Notes under the pieces: model-generated
Seen by the model: the letters and a program-made list of their open reading frames with translations, nothing else
What the model was told of the DNA's origin: nothing
Database searches by the model: none
Position numbers and translations under genes: made by a program
NCBI RefSeq assembly: GCF_000003195.3
Contig: NC_012874.2
Location: 4,557,001 to 4,621,000, forward strand
DNA: 64,000 nt
DNA from: Sorghum bicolor
Taxonomy: Eukaryota > Streptophyta > Magnoliopsida > Poales > Poaceae
Direction of reading: 5' to 3'
In this document: positions 45,701-55,678 of the stretch, in pieces
How positions within the stretch are numbered: the stretch's first letter is position 1
Layout of the letters: each line of letters opens with the position of its first letter

Positions 45701-46400
45701 CTTAAAAAGATAAAAAAGGAAACAAAAAAAAGAAAAGTTACAAATGAGATTATAGTCATAAATTATAGTTGCTTCGGATGGGCGATGGGGACAGTAAATG
45801 AGATTATAGTTGCTTCAGATTTTAGGTGAGCCATAAATCTGCAGACTGAGCGGTAGGCAGCTGCTCACCACAGTGCATGTGGGCCACCACTTCACTGTCG
45901 GCCGTGCAGTTGAAAAGAATGCACTTGCATGTAAGTACTAGTTCTCAAAGAGGTCAATAATAAGGTACTGCAATAACCGATTAAGGACACTTACAATGCA
46001 GATCTAATTTTATTATTTATTATCTCGAACAATGTGGATTTAAAGTCTAAATAAGACTTGGAGTCTTATTTTTTTCACCTCTTTCTTTAATAAATATGCT
46101 GACACATCAGCAAAATATCACAAATAATATATAATTAATTGTCTTCGACTCTGTGATAAAGTCTTATATTGTGAGTGCCATAAATAAGCCCGCTTTTCCT
46201 CTCTATCATACGTCCTCTACTTAGCGCCTTTGGTTAAGCCTGAAGTCTTTTTAATCCCATAGTGTTGTGCTCGAGACCTAGGCGGTGACATTATTTATTT
46301 ATTTTTTGTTTACGTTTTGGAATTTGATATCAAGAGAAGATAAACAATTTAGAAAACTAATTAACCTCTCATCACTTCTATTAGTCTAAAATTTTCATAC
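42733..46400. other. CACTA interior without a supportable gene
   Basis: Mixed sequence with low-complexity tracts: GAGA/CTCT runs at about 42995-43120, two 30-bp tandem units (GTCCATTCATGGCCGGTCAA) at about 45279-45340, and repeated ACGTATATACTC at 44950-45065. Open frames of 60-130 codons (for example 45197-45601) follow these repeats and show no protein family. Parts could be captured host DNA, as elsewhere in the element, but nothing identifies a source. Confidence 0.45.
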
Positions 46401-47309
46401 GGTAAATTTAGACTTCTCTCCAGTAATTTTTCGGCACAGGAAAGCAGTGTGTGTACGCATAGACTTAGAGGCGAGCCGCACGCGTGTACGCAAATAAAGG
46501 CTCTGTCGTACACGTTCTCATCTGACATCTCTGCTGCACTGATCATGTTTGAATCTTTTTGTTTATTCAACAGTCTCCGTATCGATCCTCAGCTAGCTGC
46601 AAAGCGGTGCGATCGAGCCCACGAGCGCCCAGAGGATAGTTTGATCAATTAGCTCACGGCGGCCGGTCCATCGTGGCGCCCGCGCGCGCCTGCCGGCGGG
46701 AGCTATATCCGGCCGGGCGCACGGCATCGGCAGCCGCTGTCGGCGGTGCGCAAGGCCAGGCGAGGCGCGCTGGAGGCACTCATCGGCCTTTTGGGCGGCA
46801 GCGCGCATGGCCGGGCACTGGGGGCACGACGCATGCATGCAGCCCGACACAAAATCTAGGTAGTAAGCGCACACGCACTCTAAGCCCGCGAGTACCGGCC
46901 ATTCTAAGCTCTGCTCGATCTGGATATATGGTCTGATTTTGATCATCCATCGTCCATTCCGCCGCGCGACGACATCGATCTCTTCCCGACGTGCTCACGC
47001 CGAGCTCGCTTCTATCAGGTATCATAGCTGCTGCATGAAACTATCCTGGCAGATGCAATCCATCCGGCCGTGTGCTTAATTCTATATCTTGATCTCTGCA
47101 GAGCGTGCTCGATCGCTTACTTCTCGAATGCCATCCTCCGGCAGTACTAGTACTGCTTCGCCTCCCGCAGTGGCCAGGTGAGGTAGCTCAGCAAATAAAA
47201 CTTGCAAGTTTTGCATTCTAAACTTTGATAGGATGACATTAATTATATCCACAATTATGTTGTGGTGGTTCATTGACTTGTTCTTTCATTTTTCAATTTT
47301 GTTTAGACT
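46401..47309 (+). promoter_or_regulatory. 5' region of the TNP2 gene with leader introns
   Basis: A GC-rich block (46650-46960) precedes the transposase. Consensus splice sites suggest leader introns: TATCAG|GTATC at about 47019 to CTCTGCAG|AG at about 47100, and GGCCAG|GTGAGG at 47177 to TTTGTTTAG at 47306, three bases before the ATG at 47310. No start codon in the leader reads into TNP2. Confidence 0.5.
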
Positions 47310-50300
47310 ATGGCAGATCGAATCCGCTGGATGTATCTTGGGAATCGTACGAGTCTTCAGTTCGTCAAGGGTATTCAATCTTTTGTGACAGCTGCACAGA
47401 CAGATATGTTGAATGGACATAAGTCATCAGTGTGGTGTCCATGCATTGATTGTAAGAATGAAAAGCAATTCTCTGATTTGGATGTAATCAATGAACATCT
47501 AATAATTCGAGGATTCATGGATGACTATACATGTTGGAACAAACATGGAGAAGAAGGTGTCAATCACCGAGACCAAGTGCAGGCTGCTGGTCAACAGTAT
47601 GGCGAGGATGGCCTCCATGAAAATGATATCGGTCGTGATGATGAGGAAGCACCATTTGACCATCAAGAACTTTGTGATGATGATGTAACAGATATAGCTG
47701 CGAACTTTGATGAAGACCATCTTGCTCAGAATCTAGAGGAGATGCTTCGTGATGCCTTTGGCTTTGATAAGCGTACTGATGCAGAGTTAAAGAAGTTGGA
47801 ACAACTTAAGAAAGATATGAAGACCCCACTCTATCCGAATTCCAAGAGGTATAACAGGTTGTCTGGTTCACTAAAGCTTCTCCAGTTGAAGGCATCAAAT
47901 CATTGGACTGACGATGGCTTCAAAAAATTACTAGAAGTGCTTGCAGATATGTTTCCTGAGGGGAATGTGATACCCAAGACTACATATGAGGCTAAAAAGA
48001 TTATTTGTCCAGTGGGATTGAAGTTTGAGAGAATTGATGCTTGCAAGAATGACTGCATCTTGTACCAAGGTGACAATAAAGAGGCCACACAATGCCCCAA
48101 GTGTCAAACCTCTCGTTACAAACATAGAAGTGATATGGGTGATGACGGCATGATGATGCGTCATAAAGTTCCTAGGAAGGTTGTATGGTACTTCCCTATA
48201 ATCCCTCGCCTCAAACGATTGTTTGCAACCTCTAAGGACGCACAACTGTTGACTTGGCACTCAGATAGCCGCAAGGTTGATGATTGTATACGGCACCCAG
48301 CAGATGGTATTCAGTGGCGATACATTGATTCCGTGTATAAGTCTTTTTCTGATGAACCAAGGAATCTTCGGTTTGCACTAAGCACAGATGGTATGAACCC
48401 ATTTGGTAAAATGAGTAGCTCACATAGTGTCTGGCCTGTACTGCTAAGTATCTACAACCTTCCACCCCACTTGTGTAACAAGCGGAAGTACATGATGATG
48501 GCAATTTTGATTCCTGGTCCGCATCAACCAGGTATTAAAATCGACGTGTATCTACGGTTGCTTATTGATGAGTTCAAAGATCTTTGGAAGGAAAAGGGCA
48601 TTAGGGTGTATGATGGTTTTAGGAAAGAGTTTTTCGACTTACGTGCCATGTTGTTCACCACTATCACTGATATTCCAGGACATCGTAGTGTTTCTGGGCA
48701 GAGCAAAGGAGAAAAAGACTGTTTTCACTGCTTAGATGTGACCGAGACTGTTTGGCTAAATAACTCAAAGAAGAGAGTTTATGTAAAGCATCGACGTTTC
48801 CTTCCTATGACTCATTCATATCGGAAAATGAAGCGTCAATTTGATGGTACGATGGAGACAGGATCTGCTCCAGGGCATTTCAGTGGTGAACAAGTTTATG
48901 ACCAGGTGATAAAGGATACCACACCTACAGTTCACCCGAAGAGCACTATCATTGGAAAGCGAAAGCACAATGCAAAAGCAATTAAGCCCGATAAAAAGAG
49001 GTGGAAGAAAGTATCAATCCTATGGGAGCTACCTTACTGGAAAGACCTTGGGGTCCGCCACAGCATCGACCTCATGCATGTGAAAAAGAATGTCTGTGGG
49101 AGTTTACTTGGGACACTCATGAATGATAAAGTTAAAACAAAAGACCATGCAAAAGCAAGAGCTGACCTAGAGGAGTTGGACATAAGGCCCGAGCTCCAAC
49201 CTGATGGTACTAGTGCCCGACCACCTTTATCTGCTGTAAATCTAACTCAGGAAGAGAGGCAAGAATTGTGTGACTTCATTCGCAGTGTCAAAGTTCCCTC
49301 TGGATACGCATCTAATATTCGAAAACTTGTACATCCAAATGAAAACAAAATGCTCCCCATGAAGGCTCATGATTGTGATGTCATGCTCACAACAATGCTT
49401 GCTGTTGGTATTCGAAACATATTGCCAGAAAAAACCCGAAGGGCAATCATGGGCCTCTGCTTCTTCTTTAATGCAATCTCTCAGAAGGTCATTAAGGAAG
49501 AGTTACTAGCAGATCTTGAAGAAAACATGTATGTGGTAATGTCTCTGCTTGAGGCTTACTTCCCACCGACTTTCTTTGACATATCCGTCCATCTCATTAT
49601 ACATTTGGTTAAGGAGATAAGATATCTTGGACCGATGTTCCTCCACCACATGTACCCATATGAGAGATTTATGAGTACTTTGAACAAGTATGCTAAGAGT
49701 CGAGTTCACCCTGAGGGAAGCATGGTGCAGTGCTATTCTACTGAGGAGGTGGTCGATTGGTGCCTCACTTACAGTGACCCCAAAAATCCAATCGGCATCT
49801 CCAAGTCTCGCCATGAGGGATGGATACAAGGGAGAGGGTTTATTGGGGAAAAGAAAATTACTCCAGTTGCAGCTGATTTTGAAAGAGCCAAGTTTCTAGT
49901 GTTACATCACACAAAAGAAGTGGAACCTTATATTAGAGAGCATAAGGAGATGTTGAGGAAAAATAATCGACATCGGAGCGAATTCTGGGTAAGGAAGACA
50001 CATGTGTGTGAGTTCAGTACTTGGTTTAGAGATCGAATTGACAGTTCAAGCTGCACAGATGATAGGCTACGACAGCTGGCATCCGGCCCGTTCTTCACAG
50101 TCACAACTTATCAGGGCTATGACATAAATGGCTACACCTTTTACACCATTGATCAAGACAAGAAAAGTGTGTACCAGAATTGTGCTGTTCGTGTAGATGC
50201 ATTTGACTCAAATGGCAAGAAGACAACATACTACGGCCAGATTGAAGAGATATGGGAACTCACATATCCAGGCTTCAACAGGCCCCTTTTTCGGTGTAGA

Positions 50301-50663
50301 TGGGTTCAGGTCGGACAAGGCACCAAGATAGACCCATATGGCTACACCACAGTTGACCTTGAACACGTTGGGTACAAGGATGAACCGTTTGTACTTGCAG
50401 AACAGGTTTCCCAAGTTTTCTTTGTTCGTGACACTAGAAACGCTAAACGACAAGTGGTTCTTCCTGGGAAAAAGAGGTTTGTCGGAGTTGAAAATCCAAT
50501 GGAAGAGGAAGAGTTCAAGCAATCCAACGAAGTCCCTCCTTTTGATGCTTCCATCCTCCCTGTGATTTCGGAGAGCGATTTAACCCCATACCTAAGAAAT
50601 TGTTGTGAAAAGAGTGCTCTTGTGGCAAAAACACGCAAAAAACAGCAAGCACGCAGAAAATGA
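47310..50663 (+). CDS. TNP2-type CACTA transposase, uninterrupted
   Basis: This enzyme cuts CACTA ends and inserts the element. The single 1117-residue frame has all usual parts: an N-terminal transposase-associated domain (ADRIRWMYLGNRTS ... WCPCIDCKN ... LIIRGFMDDYTCW, residues 2-75), the TNP2/Transposase_21 core (VWYFPIIPRLKRLF ... RFALSTDGMNPFG ... MTHSYRKMK, about 290-520), a DUF4218-like region (about 730-825, LMNDKVK ... YPYERFMSTLNKYAKSRVHP) and a DUF4216-like C-terminal region (YGQIEEIWELTYPGF, about 970). Asp residues in LSTDGMNP and TITDIPGH are candidates for the DDE catalytic set. It ends with a basic tail (RKKQQARRK). No stop or frameshift was found, although the family often has introns here. 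With the En/Spm-Ulp1 gene it makes the element potentially autonomous. Confidence 0.95.
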   Translation: MADRIRWMYLGNRTSLQFVKGIQSFVTAAQTDMLNGHKSSVWCPCIDCKNEKQFSDLDVINEHLIIRGFMDDYTCWNKHGEEGVNHRDQVQAAGQQYGEDGLHENDIGRDDEEAPFDHQELCDDDVTDIAANFDEDHLAQNLEEMLRDAFGFDKRTDAELKKLEQLKKDMKTPLYPNSKRYNRLSGSLKLLQLKASNHWTDDGFKKLLEVLADMFPEGNVIPKTTYEAKKIICPVGLKFERIDACKNDCILYQGDNKEATQCPKCQTSRYKHRSDMGDDGMMMRHKVPRKVVWYFPIIPRLKRLFATSKDAQLLTWHSDSRKVDDCIRHPADGIQWRYIDSVYKSFSDEPRNLRFALSTDGMNPFGKMSSSHSVWPVLLSIYNLPPHLCNKRKYMMMAILIPGPHQPGIKIDVYLRLLIDEFKDLWKEKGIRVYDGFRKEFFDLRAMLFTTITDIPGHRSVSGQSKGEKDCFHCLDVTETVWLNNSKKRVYVKHRRFLPMTHSYRKMKRQFDGTMETGSAPGHFSGEQVYDQVIKDTTPTVHPKSTIIGKRKHNAKAIKPDKKRWKKVSILWELPYWKDLGVRHSIDLMHVKKNVCGSLLGTLMNDKVKTKDHAKARADLEELDIRPELQPDGTSARPPLSAVNLTQEERQELCDFIRSVKVPSGYASNIRKLVHPNENKMLPMKAHDCDVMLTTMLAVGIRNILPEKTRRAIMGLCFFFNAISQKVIKEELLADLEENMYVVMSLLEAYFPPTFFDISVHLIIHLVKEIRYLGPMFLHHMYPYERFMSTLNKYAKSRVHPEGSMVQCYSTEEVVDWCLTYSDPKNPIGISKSRHEGWIQGRGFIGEKKITPVAADFERAKFLVLHHTKEVEPYIREHKEMLRKNNRHRSEFWVRKTHVCEFSTWFRDRIDSSSCTDDRLRQLASGPFFTVTTYQGYDINGYTFYTIDQDKKSVYQNCAVRVDAFDSNGKKTTYYGQIEEIWELTYPGFNRPLFRCRWVQVGQGTKIDPYGYTTVDLEHVGYKDEPFVLAEQVSQVFFVRDTRNAKRQVVLPGKKRFVGVENPMEEEEFKQSNEVPPFDASILPVISESDLTPYLRNCCEKSALVAKTRKKQQARRK

Positions 50664-52211
50664 TCTGCTCATGTAAGTTTTGGAACAAATGCCCTTGTGA
50701 TTTTTTAGAACAAGCCTCCTATTGATTTAGCAATGTTTAACTTGTTGTTTATTTATGCAGGTATATGTAGGAGCTCCTCAACTGCTTAGCTTGCTGCTAC
50801 GTACCGAACTTCGAGCACATGGAATCTGATTTACTTGGTAGATAGGAGCTAGCAGCTGAAAATGTTTAACTCTACCAGATTATAAGTTGGTAGCTTTTGG
50901 GTGTAAAATTCTAGAACTGATCATTAACTTATTCAATATATGGTGGTGTTGCAGTTGGGACAATGTACTTTATTCTTTAATTTTGGCCTCTTATATATAT
51001 ATAAGTTGAAGCTTTTGTTATCAAAGATATATAACACCGTTATCAAAGATATATAACACCCATATTTATGGTTTCCTGCAAACTCAGAATATGATATTGA
51101 CTCATCGCAGAGCAGCAGCAGTGAATCATACATATTCTATGACTCAGTAGTTTGTGACTGAATGGTCAGGAGTGCAAGGCCAATTACTCCAGCACGGCAT
51201 GGAGAGACTGCAAATCCATTGCCTAAAGTTTTGTAAGCTGACCAAACTTTGTACATTGTACATAGTAGAACATACATGTATCCTGAGAGCAGAAACTCTC
51301 AAAGATGGGTTTGTCTGATGTAATAAAAGCTGTGATCCCATTCAAGGACGAAGAAAAGAACATCCCTGCAAGGAGTTTTGGGTGGAGATCTTTGGCCTTG
51401 GCCTTATCTTCCTGTATGCAAGTTACATGGCCGAAATCAAGAGTACCTGCTCTCTGTGATGGAAGGCAAAGTGCAAGCCCAGGCGTAGCCACCACAGCCT
51501 GACAAGAAAGAATTGAGAGTTAAACTAGCCATGACAGAATTTGATCAATATGGTTGCTCTGGTTTGCAGCCACAGAACTTGACTTTAACACTATACACTG
51601 CTAATAAATACATTGCATTGAGCATCATTACCACCATGCGGATCATAGGACAAAAGCAGAGGAGCTGGAACATAGTTTCATAACAGCAAGATATATATAA
51701 TTTTTAGCCATCGTCAACATGTTCCAAACAAGGACAGCAAATTAAAAAGTCCCACATTGTTAACATTGTCACTGACTACTACTTAATACAACACATTGAA
51801 CTGCCTGGCTGGCTTCAAGCCATGTTATTTCAACAGAACGCGACCACCAACACCAAGGTGATCACTAACACACACACACCACAACCTGCATTTCATGTTT
51901 CTTGTCGCCCACCTGATCCTTCTGCTTGGCTAGCAACTGCATCTCCTTGGAGTCCACAACTTCTTCCTTCTTCCTCAGCTTAACAAAATGTTGGTCACAA
52001 CAGATCACAATTTTGGTCACAACACTTCACAAGTTCATTGACAAACCATTTCACATCAAGCATTAATATAATAAACATGTTCCTTACATTCCACAATCAG
52101 CAAAATAACAGTTTGCATTGTTTGCCAAACTAGCATTGCCTAATTACAAACACTTCATGCTACTTGAAGGACAAACTAAGTACTACTTCTACTACAGCCA
52201 ACATAGAGGCA
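50664..52211. other. 3' region of TNP2 and spacer
   Basis: Shortly after the TNP2 stop there is a possible 3'-UTR intron (CATGTAAGTT ... TTATGCAG, about 50672-50760). A 22-bp direct repeat (GTTATCAAAGATATATAACA) sits at about 51017-51060. The minus-strand open frame at 51223-51495 (GITAFITSDKPIFESF) could be a captured exon, but no family is recognised. Confidence 0.4.
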
Positions 52212-52859
52212 TCATGCCAATTTCACCTTAAACACAATGGCTATTAAGGCCACTGACAGAAACACACACATCCACACTAACATGCCAATGTACCTATCCT
52301 TCTTCTTCATCTTGGCTTCCAAATCGTGCATACACATATCCTTAGCCTCCACTAGCTTCATATGGTCATGCAATTGCTTGTGCATCAACTTCAACTCGGT
52401 GTCATTTGCGCACAACCGTGCATCTTTCTGGGCAACCACCTTCCTCAAATCCCAAATAGCACCTCGCATGTCATTCAACAGCTGCTTGAAGAAAGCTGAA
52501 TCTGAATAATCCAAGTCGACCCAGCGGAAGAAACCACAGTCTGCATCAGTCTGCATCTTTCAACATTTTGTTAATGCTGGCAATACATTAAAATTGATAA
52601 CAATTCGAAACACGTGACGATTTCAACAAATTCTTACCCGTGCTTTCTGGCATTTCAGGTACCTCATGCCTGGATTCTTAAAGCTCCAAGAAATCCATTG
52701 GCATGCCTTCACATTGCAGTAGCATTTCGTCTCCGGCTGATAATCCAGAGGTCCGACGCGGTAGGGCACCGGCGATCCATGCCCGTCGTAGGCGCCCCCG
52801 CCTCCACCTCCGCCGAACGAAGGGGACCAACTAGAAGAACGCGAGCTAGACGAGGACAT
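52212..52859 (-). CDS. GRF-type zinc-finger protein with coiled coil and C-terminal membrane segment; two exons, CACTA passenger
   Basis: Exon 1 (52859-52638) starts at ATG 52859 in a Ser/Gly-rich leader (MSSSSSRSSSWSPSFGGGGG) and contains CYCNVKACQWISWSFKNPGM followed by RYLKC. After GT/AG splicing (GCACGG|GTAAGA; acceptor AAAG or the CAG at 52549-52556) exon 2 continues DADCGFFRWVD. Together this is a complete GRF zinc finger (C-x-C ... NPG(R/M)RY.KC ... CGFFRW). A heptad-rich helix (LLNDMRGAIWDLRKVVAQKD ...) and one hydrophobic segment near the C-terminus (IGMLVWMCVFLSVALIAIVF) follow, a layout common in plant GRF-finger proteins. Length is about 187 residues and no defect is visible. Upstream are GTGGGCCCCACC and a TATA-like TAAATAAG (about 53014-53035). 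Molecular function is unknown; the finger type binds nucleic acids in other proteins. Confidence 0.82.
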
Positions 52860-53238
52860 TGCCGTGGCCAGAGACGACCGCGACGAACTGAAGCAGCAAT
52901 CAACGCCGGTGCCGCTCGCCTGAACCCTAAGCAAATGGGGCTTCTGGAGCAGAAGGGGGCGGAGTGAGACAGGGAAGTGGATGCGGGCAAGGCGTATTTG
53001 AGGGGGGCTCGTTTCTTATTTAGGTGGGGCCCACCTTTTCAGGCAGTTTTCTATGTCCGGATTTGCCAGCACCCACGAGCAGCAGCGTCCACAGCCCATT
53101 GCTGCGACTCACGACCCAACCTATCTTGGCCTTCCTGCGGCGCACGAAGGCAAATTTGAATAGGCTAAAACGGGCCAGAAAATAGGCCTTTTCAGACGGC
53201 TAAACGGCCCAGCAAGAACGACGGCTGAATTAAAAAAA

Positions 53239-54202
53239 GGAAGAAGTCCACTTCAGGTCCCTCAACTTTTGCAAAAGTCTGTTTTTCATCCCTAAACTTC
53301 AAAACCGAATAAAATACATCCCTCAATTTTTGAAACCATGCATATTATGTCCCTGACATGGTTATGAGCGGTTTTGAAGGCAGTTTTGTCTTTTTCATTT
53401 TTATTTATTCTGGCTAAATATTTGTAAAATTATAGTAAATCACATAAAATTCATAAAATAGTAATTCTATCTTTGTTGAACTTCAGATAAGTAGATCTAC
53501 ATAGTGAACATATAATATAGTATGCTTTATTACAAATTTTTTATTGTAGCTTTAGATCTGTGTTTTTCTATAATTAATTAGAATAATGCATAGCTATAGT
53601 TTGTATGGTGCAATTGTGGTGAATTTTTTATGTTAGACTAATTATTATATATTTAAACTATGGTAAAAATTTCATACTCATTAGATCATGTATAACTTAG
53701 TTATAGATTTATTATAATTTAACAAGCATAAACCTAAATAAATCTATAACTAACTAATACGTGATTCAATGAGTATAAAATTTTTACTATAACTCAAACA
53801 TAGAATAATTAGCTCACCATATAAATTTCATCATGATTAGACCATAGAAAATGTAGCTATAATTAATCTAATTAATTAGAGAAAAACATAGATCTAAAGA
53901 TACATCAAAAAAATTTGTACTAGAACATACTATATTATATATTCAATGTGTAGATCTACTGATCTAAAGTCCAACAAAAATTGAGTTTTCTATTTTATGA
54001 TTTTTATGTGATTTACTGTGATTTTTCAAAAAATTCAGCCAAAATAAATAAAAAGAAAAAGGTAAAACCGCTTTCAAAACCAGGTCAAGGATGTAATGTG
54101 CATGGTTTTAAAAGTTGAGGGATGTATTTTGTCCGGTTTTAGAGTTCAGGGATGAAAATTAGACTTTCGCGAAAGTTGAGGGACCTAAAGTAGACTTTTT
54201 CC
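53239..54202. mobile_element. Foldback Mutator-type MITE, TSD TTAAAAAAA
   Basis: 964 bp whose two halves are near-complete inverted repeats: GGAAGAAGTCCACTTCAGGT at the left against GGAAAAAGTCTACTTTAGGT on the minus strand at the right, continuing through ...CTCAACTTTTG..., ...AAACCATGCA... and ...TAGATCTAC... to a short spacer near 53720. It is flanked by 9-bp direct repeats TTAAAAAAA (53230-53238 and 54203-54211), the Mutator length. No coding capacity. A transcript would form a hairpin of about 480 bp per arm. Confidence 0.88.
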
Positions 54203-54528
54203 TTAAAAAAAAGGCAGCACGTCACCTCTTCTTCAACCTCTCGCAGGCCGGCCGGCCGGCCGCGCGTGCACTACGGGTGAGGGAGCTCAGCACCGGCCAC
54301 ACCCTTGCCGCGATGGAGGTCAGCACCAATGGCCGCGCGGCCGCACGCGATGGAGAGCGGGACAGCACCGGCGAGCGCGATATGGATCGAGCTCATCAGC
54401 CACGCAGCGCTGGCACTATAATACCGCCAATTCGATCGCTGCACCATGGCCGGCAATCTGCCCGGCGGCCGGGCACACCCTGCCCCAAAAAGCCCGCGCC
54501 GTGCGCGTACGTAGCACAGACGCGTGTT

Positions 54529-55474
54529 TTTTTTTGAGAATATGTATCTGTATTACTGATTAAGTAAAACATACAGTCGAGCATACAAATGCAGACACAT
54601 ACATACTGGATACAGAGACCGCTGTGCCACCGAAACTACACGAAGAACTCCGAAGAAAGAAAAGATTACATTGATGCCTCTGGATTCTTCGTGAGCCATC
54701 CGCCTTCGACTGCTTCGCGAAGAAGCCGAACGCCACCCTGAGCTGAAGAGGTCCCTTCGCACGCATGCTTTGAAAGGAGCCGAAATAGACACCCGTCACG
54801 AAGAACGGGATGAAGCCAACGGCGATTCTCCAACAGCCGGGGCAGCGCCCCAACGGTTCCAGCTCCCAAATCTGAGCTCGCAGCTGGTAGAAATCACCAC
54901 CGAGCGAGAAAGGAGCTCGATTCGGCCGGCCAACCACCACATCAACCAGACAGCGCCCCACATCCAACCAAAATAAGGACAACAGCACAATCACCTGGCA
55001 CAGACGACGAGCCGCCGACCTCGGACTCCATTGCCAGGGCTCGACATCGAGAGCCCCATCTCCACGAGCTCGTTGACGGCGCCGGAGGGAAACACCGTCA
55101 AGGCGGGGAAAAGCTCGAGAAACTTTATTCGACGACACCGTCGCCGCCTCCGCCTCGCCGACGACGCCCACAAAAGCAAGCCGCAGAGGACCACCAACCT
55201 CCCGGCAAACCCAAGCTCCACCACGAACGGGCGGTGAGCAAACCCTAGACCTAGGACATTTGAAACCTAGCCTATCTACAACATCCGCGCGGCGATTCCG
55301 CAGCCAACCATCCGTTCCAGCACCTCGACGGTGGCCGGAGAGGAGGAAGGCCGGCGAAATCGCCGCCGGAACACGGCTTCGCCTCCCTGTCACCCTTTTT
55401 CCTGTAGAGAAGGGGAACGGGAGAAGGAGATGGGAAGAAGACCCTTGGAGCTCGTGAGATCTCGGAGTTGAACC
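54529..55474 (-). mobile_element. PolyA retroposon inserted in the CACTA subterminal region, 14-bp TSD
   Basis: A 946-bp GC-rich segment is bounded by CACAGACGCGTGTT at 54515-54528 and 55475-55488. The left margin starts with a T-run, which on the minus strand is a 3' polyA tail. Insertion by target-primed reverse transcription fits both facts. The minus strand is open across nearly the whole segment (305 codons), but the translation shows no known domain, so it could be a retroposed transcript or a non-autonomous LINE/SINE-type element. Because the duplicated sequence is also a CACTA subterminal repeat, recombination between two such repeats is a weaker alternative. Confidence 0.72.
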
Positions 55475-55477
55475 CAC

Positions 55478-55632
55478 AGACGCGTGTTAACACGGCCACC
55501 GAACAAAGATTTTCCTGCATCGAGTAGTTCAGACGAGCGTTTGTTATACGCGTCTGTGATCTTGATTTACAGACGCTTGTTCTCCACGCGTCTGTAAGCA
55601 GAATAGTAAATAAAACGCGTTTTGGCATAGTG
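55478..55632. promoter_or_regulatory. CACTA right terminal inverted repeat and subterminal repeats
   Basis: Copies of ACAGACGCGT / ACGCGTCTGT lie at about 55478, 55548, 55571 and 55590, with one further copy at 54516 displaced by the retroposon. The end reads AAAACGCGTTTTGGCATAGTG, the inverse of the left end. Confidence 0.85.
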
Positions 55633-55678
55633 CGTTACTGGTGAACGACCGTGGAATTGGATTTGAGAGACTATAGGG

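Larger units (their letters stand above)
21564..55632. mobile_element. 34-kb CACTA (En/Spm) transposon with TNP2, En/Spm-Ulp1 gene and captured genes; TSD CGT
   Basis: The left end CACTATGTCAAAACGGT (21564) is the inverted match of the right end CGTTTTGGCATAGTG (ending 55632), and both are flanked by CGT (21561-21563 and 55633-55635). Length is 34,069 bp. Both ends have clustered ACAGACGCGT / ACGCGTCTGT motifs. Inside are an open TNP2 transposase on the plus strand, an En/Spm-like protein fused to a Ulp1 protease on the minus strand, and several passenger gene segments. The two mobility genes read towards the termini from a middle section rich in nested elements. Nothing seen in the transposase or the ends excludes activity, but the element is old enough to have collected at least six secondary insertions. 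Confidence 0.96.
9178..55669. mobile_element. Non-autonomous Mutator-like element (MULE), outer limits, split by two later insertions
   Basis: Flanking 9-bp direct repeats ACTATAGGG lie at 9169-9177 and 55670-55678, the target duplication length of the Mutator superfamily. The element's own sequence is in three pieces: 9178-9238, 20543-21563 and 55633-55669, about 1.1 kb in all. Its ends form a long imperfect terminal inverted repeat: GAATCTAGCGAACGATCAG...CGACTTTCC on the left matches the reverse complement of the right end, GAATCCAGCGAATCATCAA...GCAACTTTCC. The similarity continues for about 130 bp into the AT-rich core. No transposase is encoded. It inserted into the LINE and later received the Tat element and the CACTA. 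Confidence 0.85.

Noticed and set aside
47499..50638. Minus-strand frames opposite TNP2
   Set aside because: Complement shadows of the transposase; no motif.
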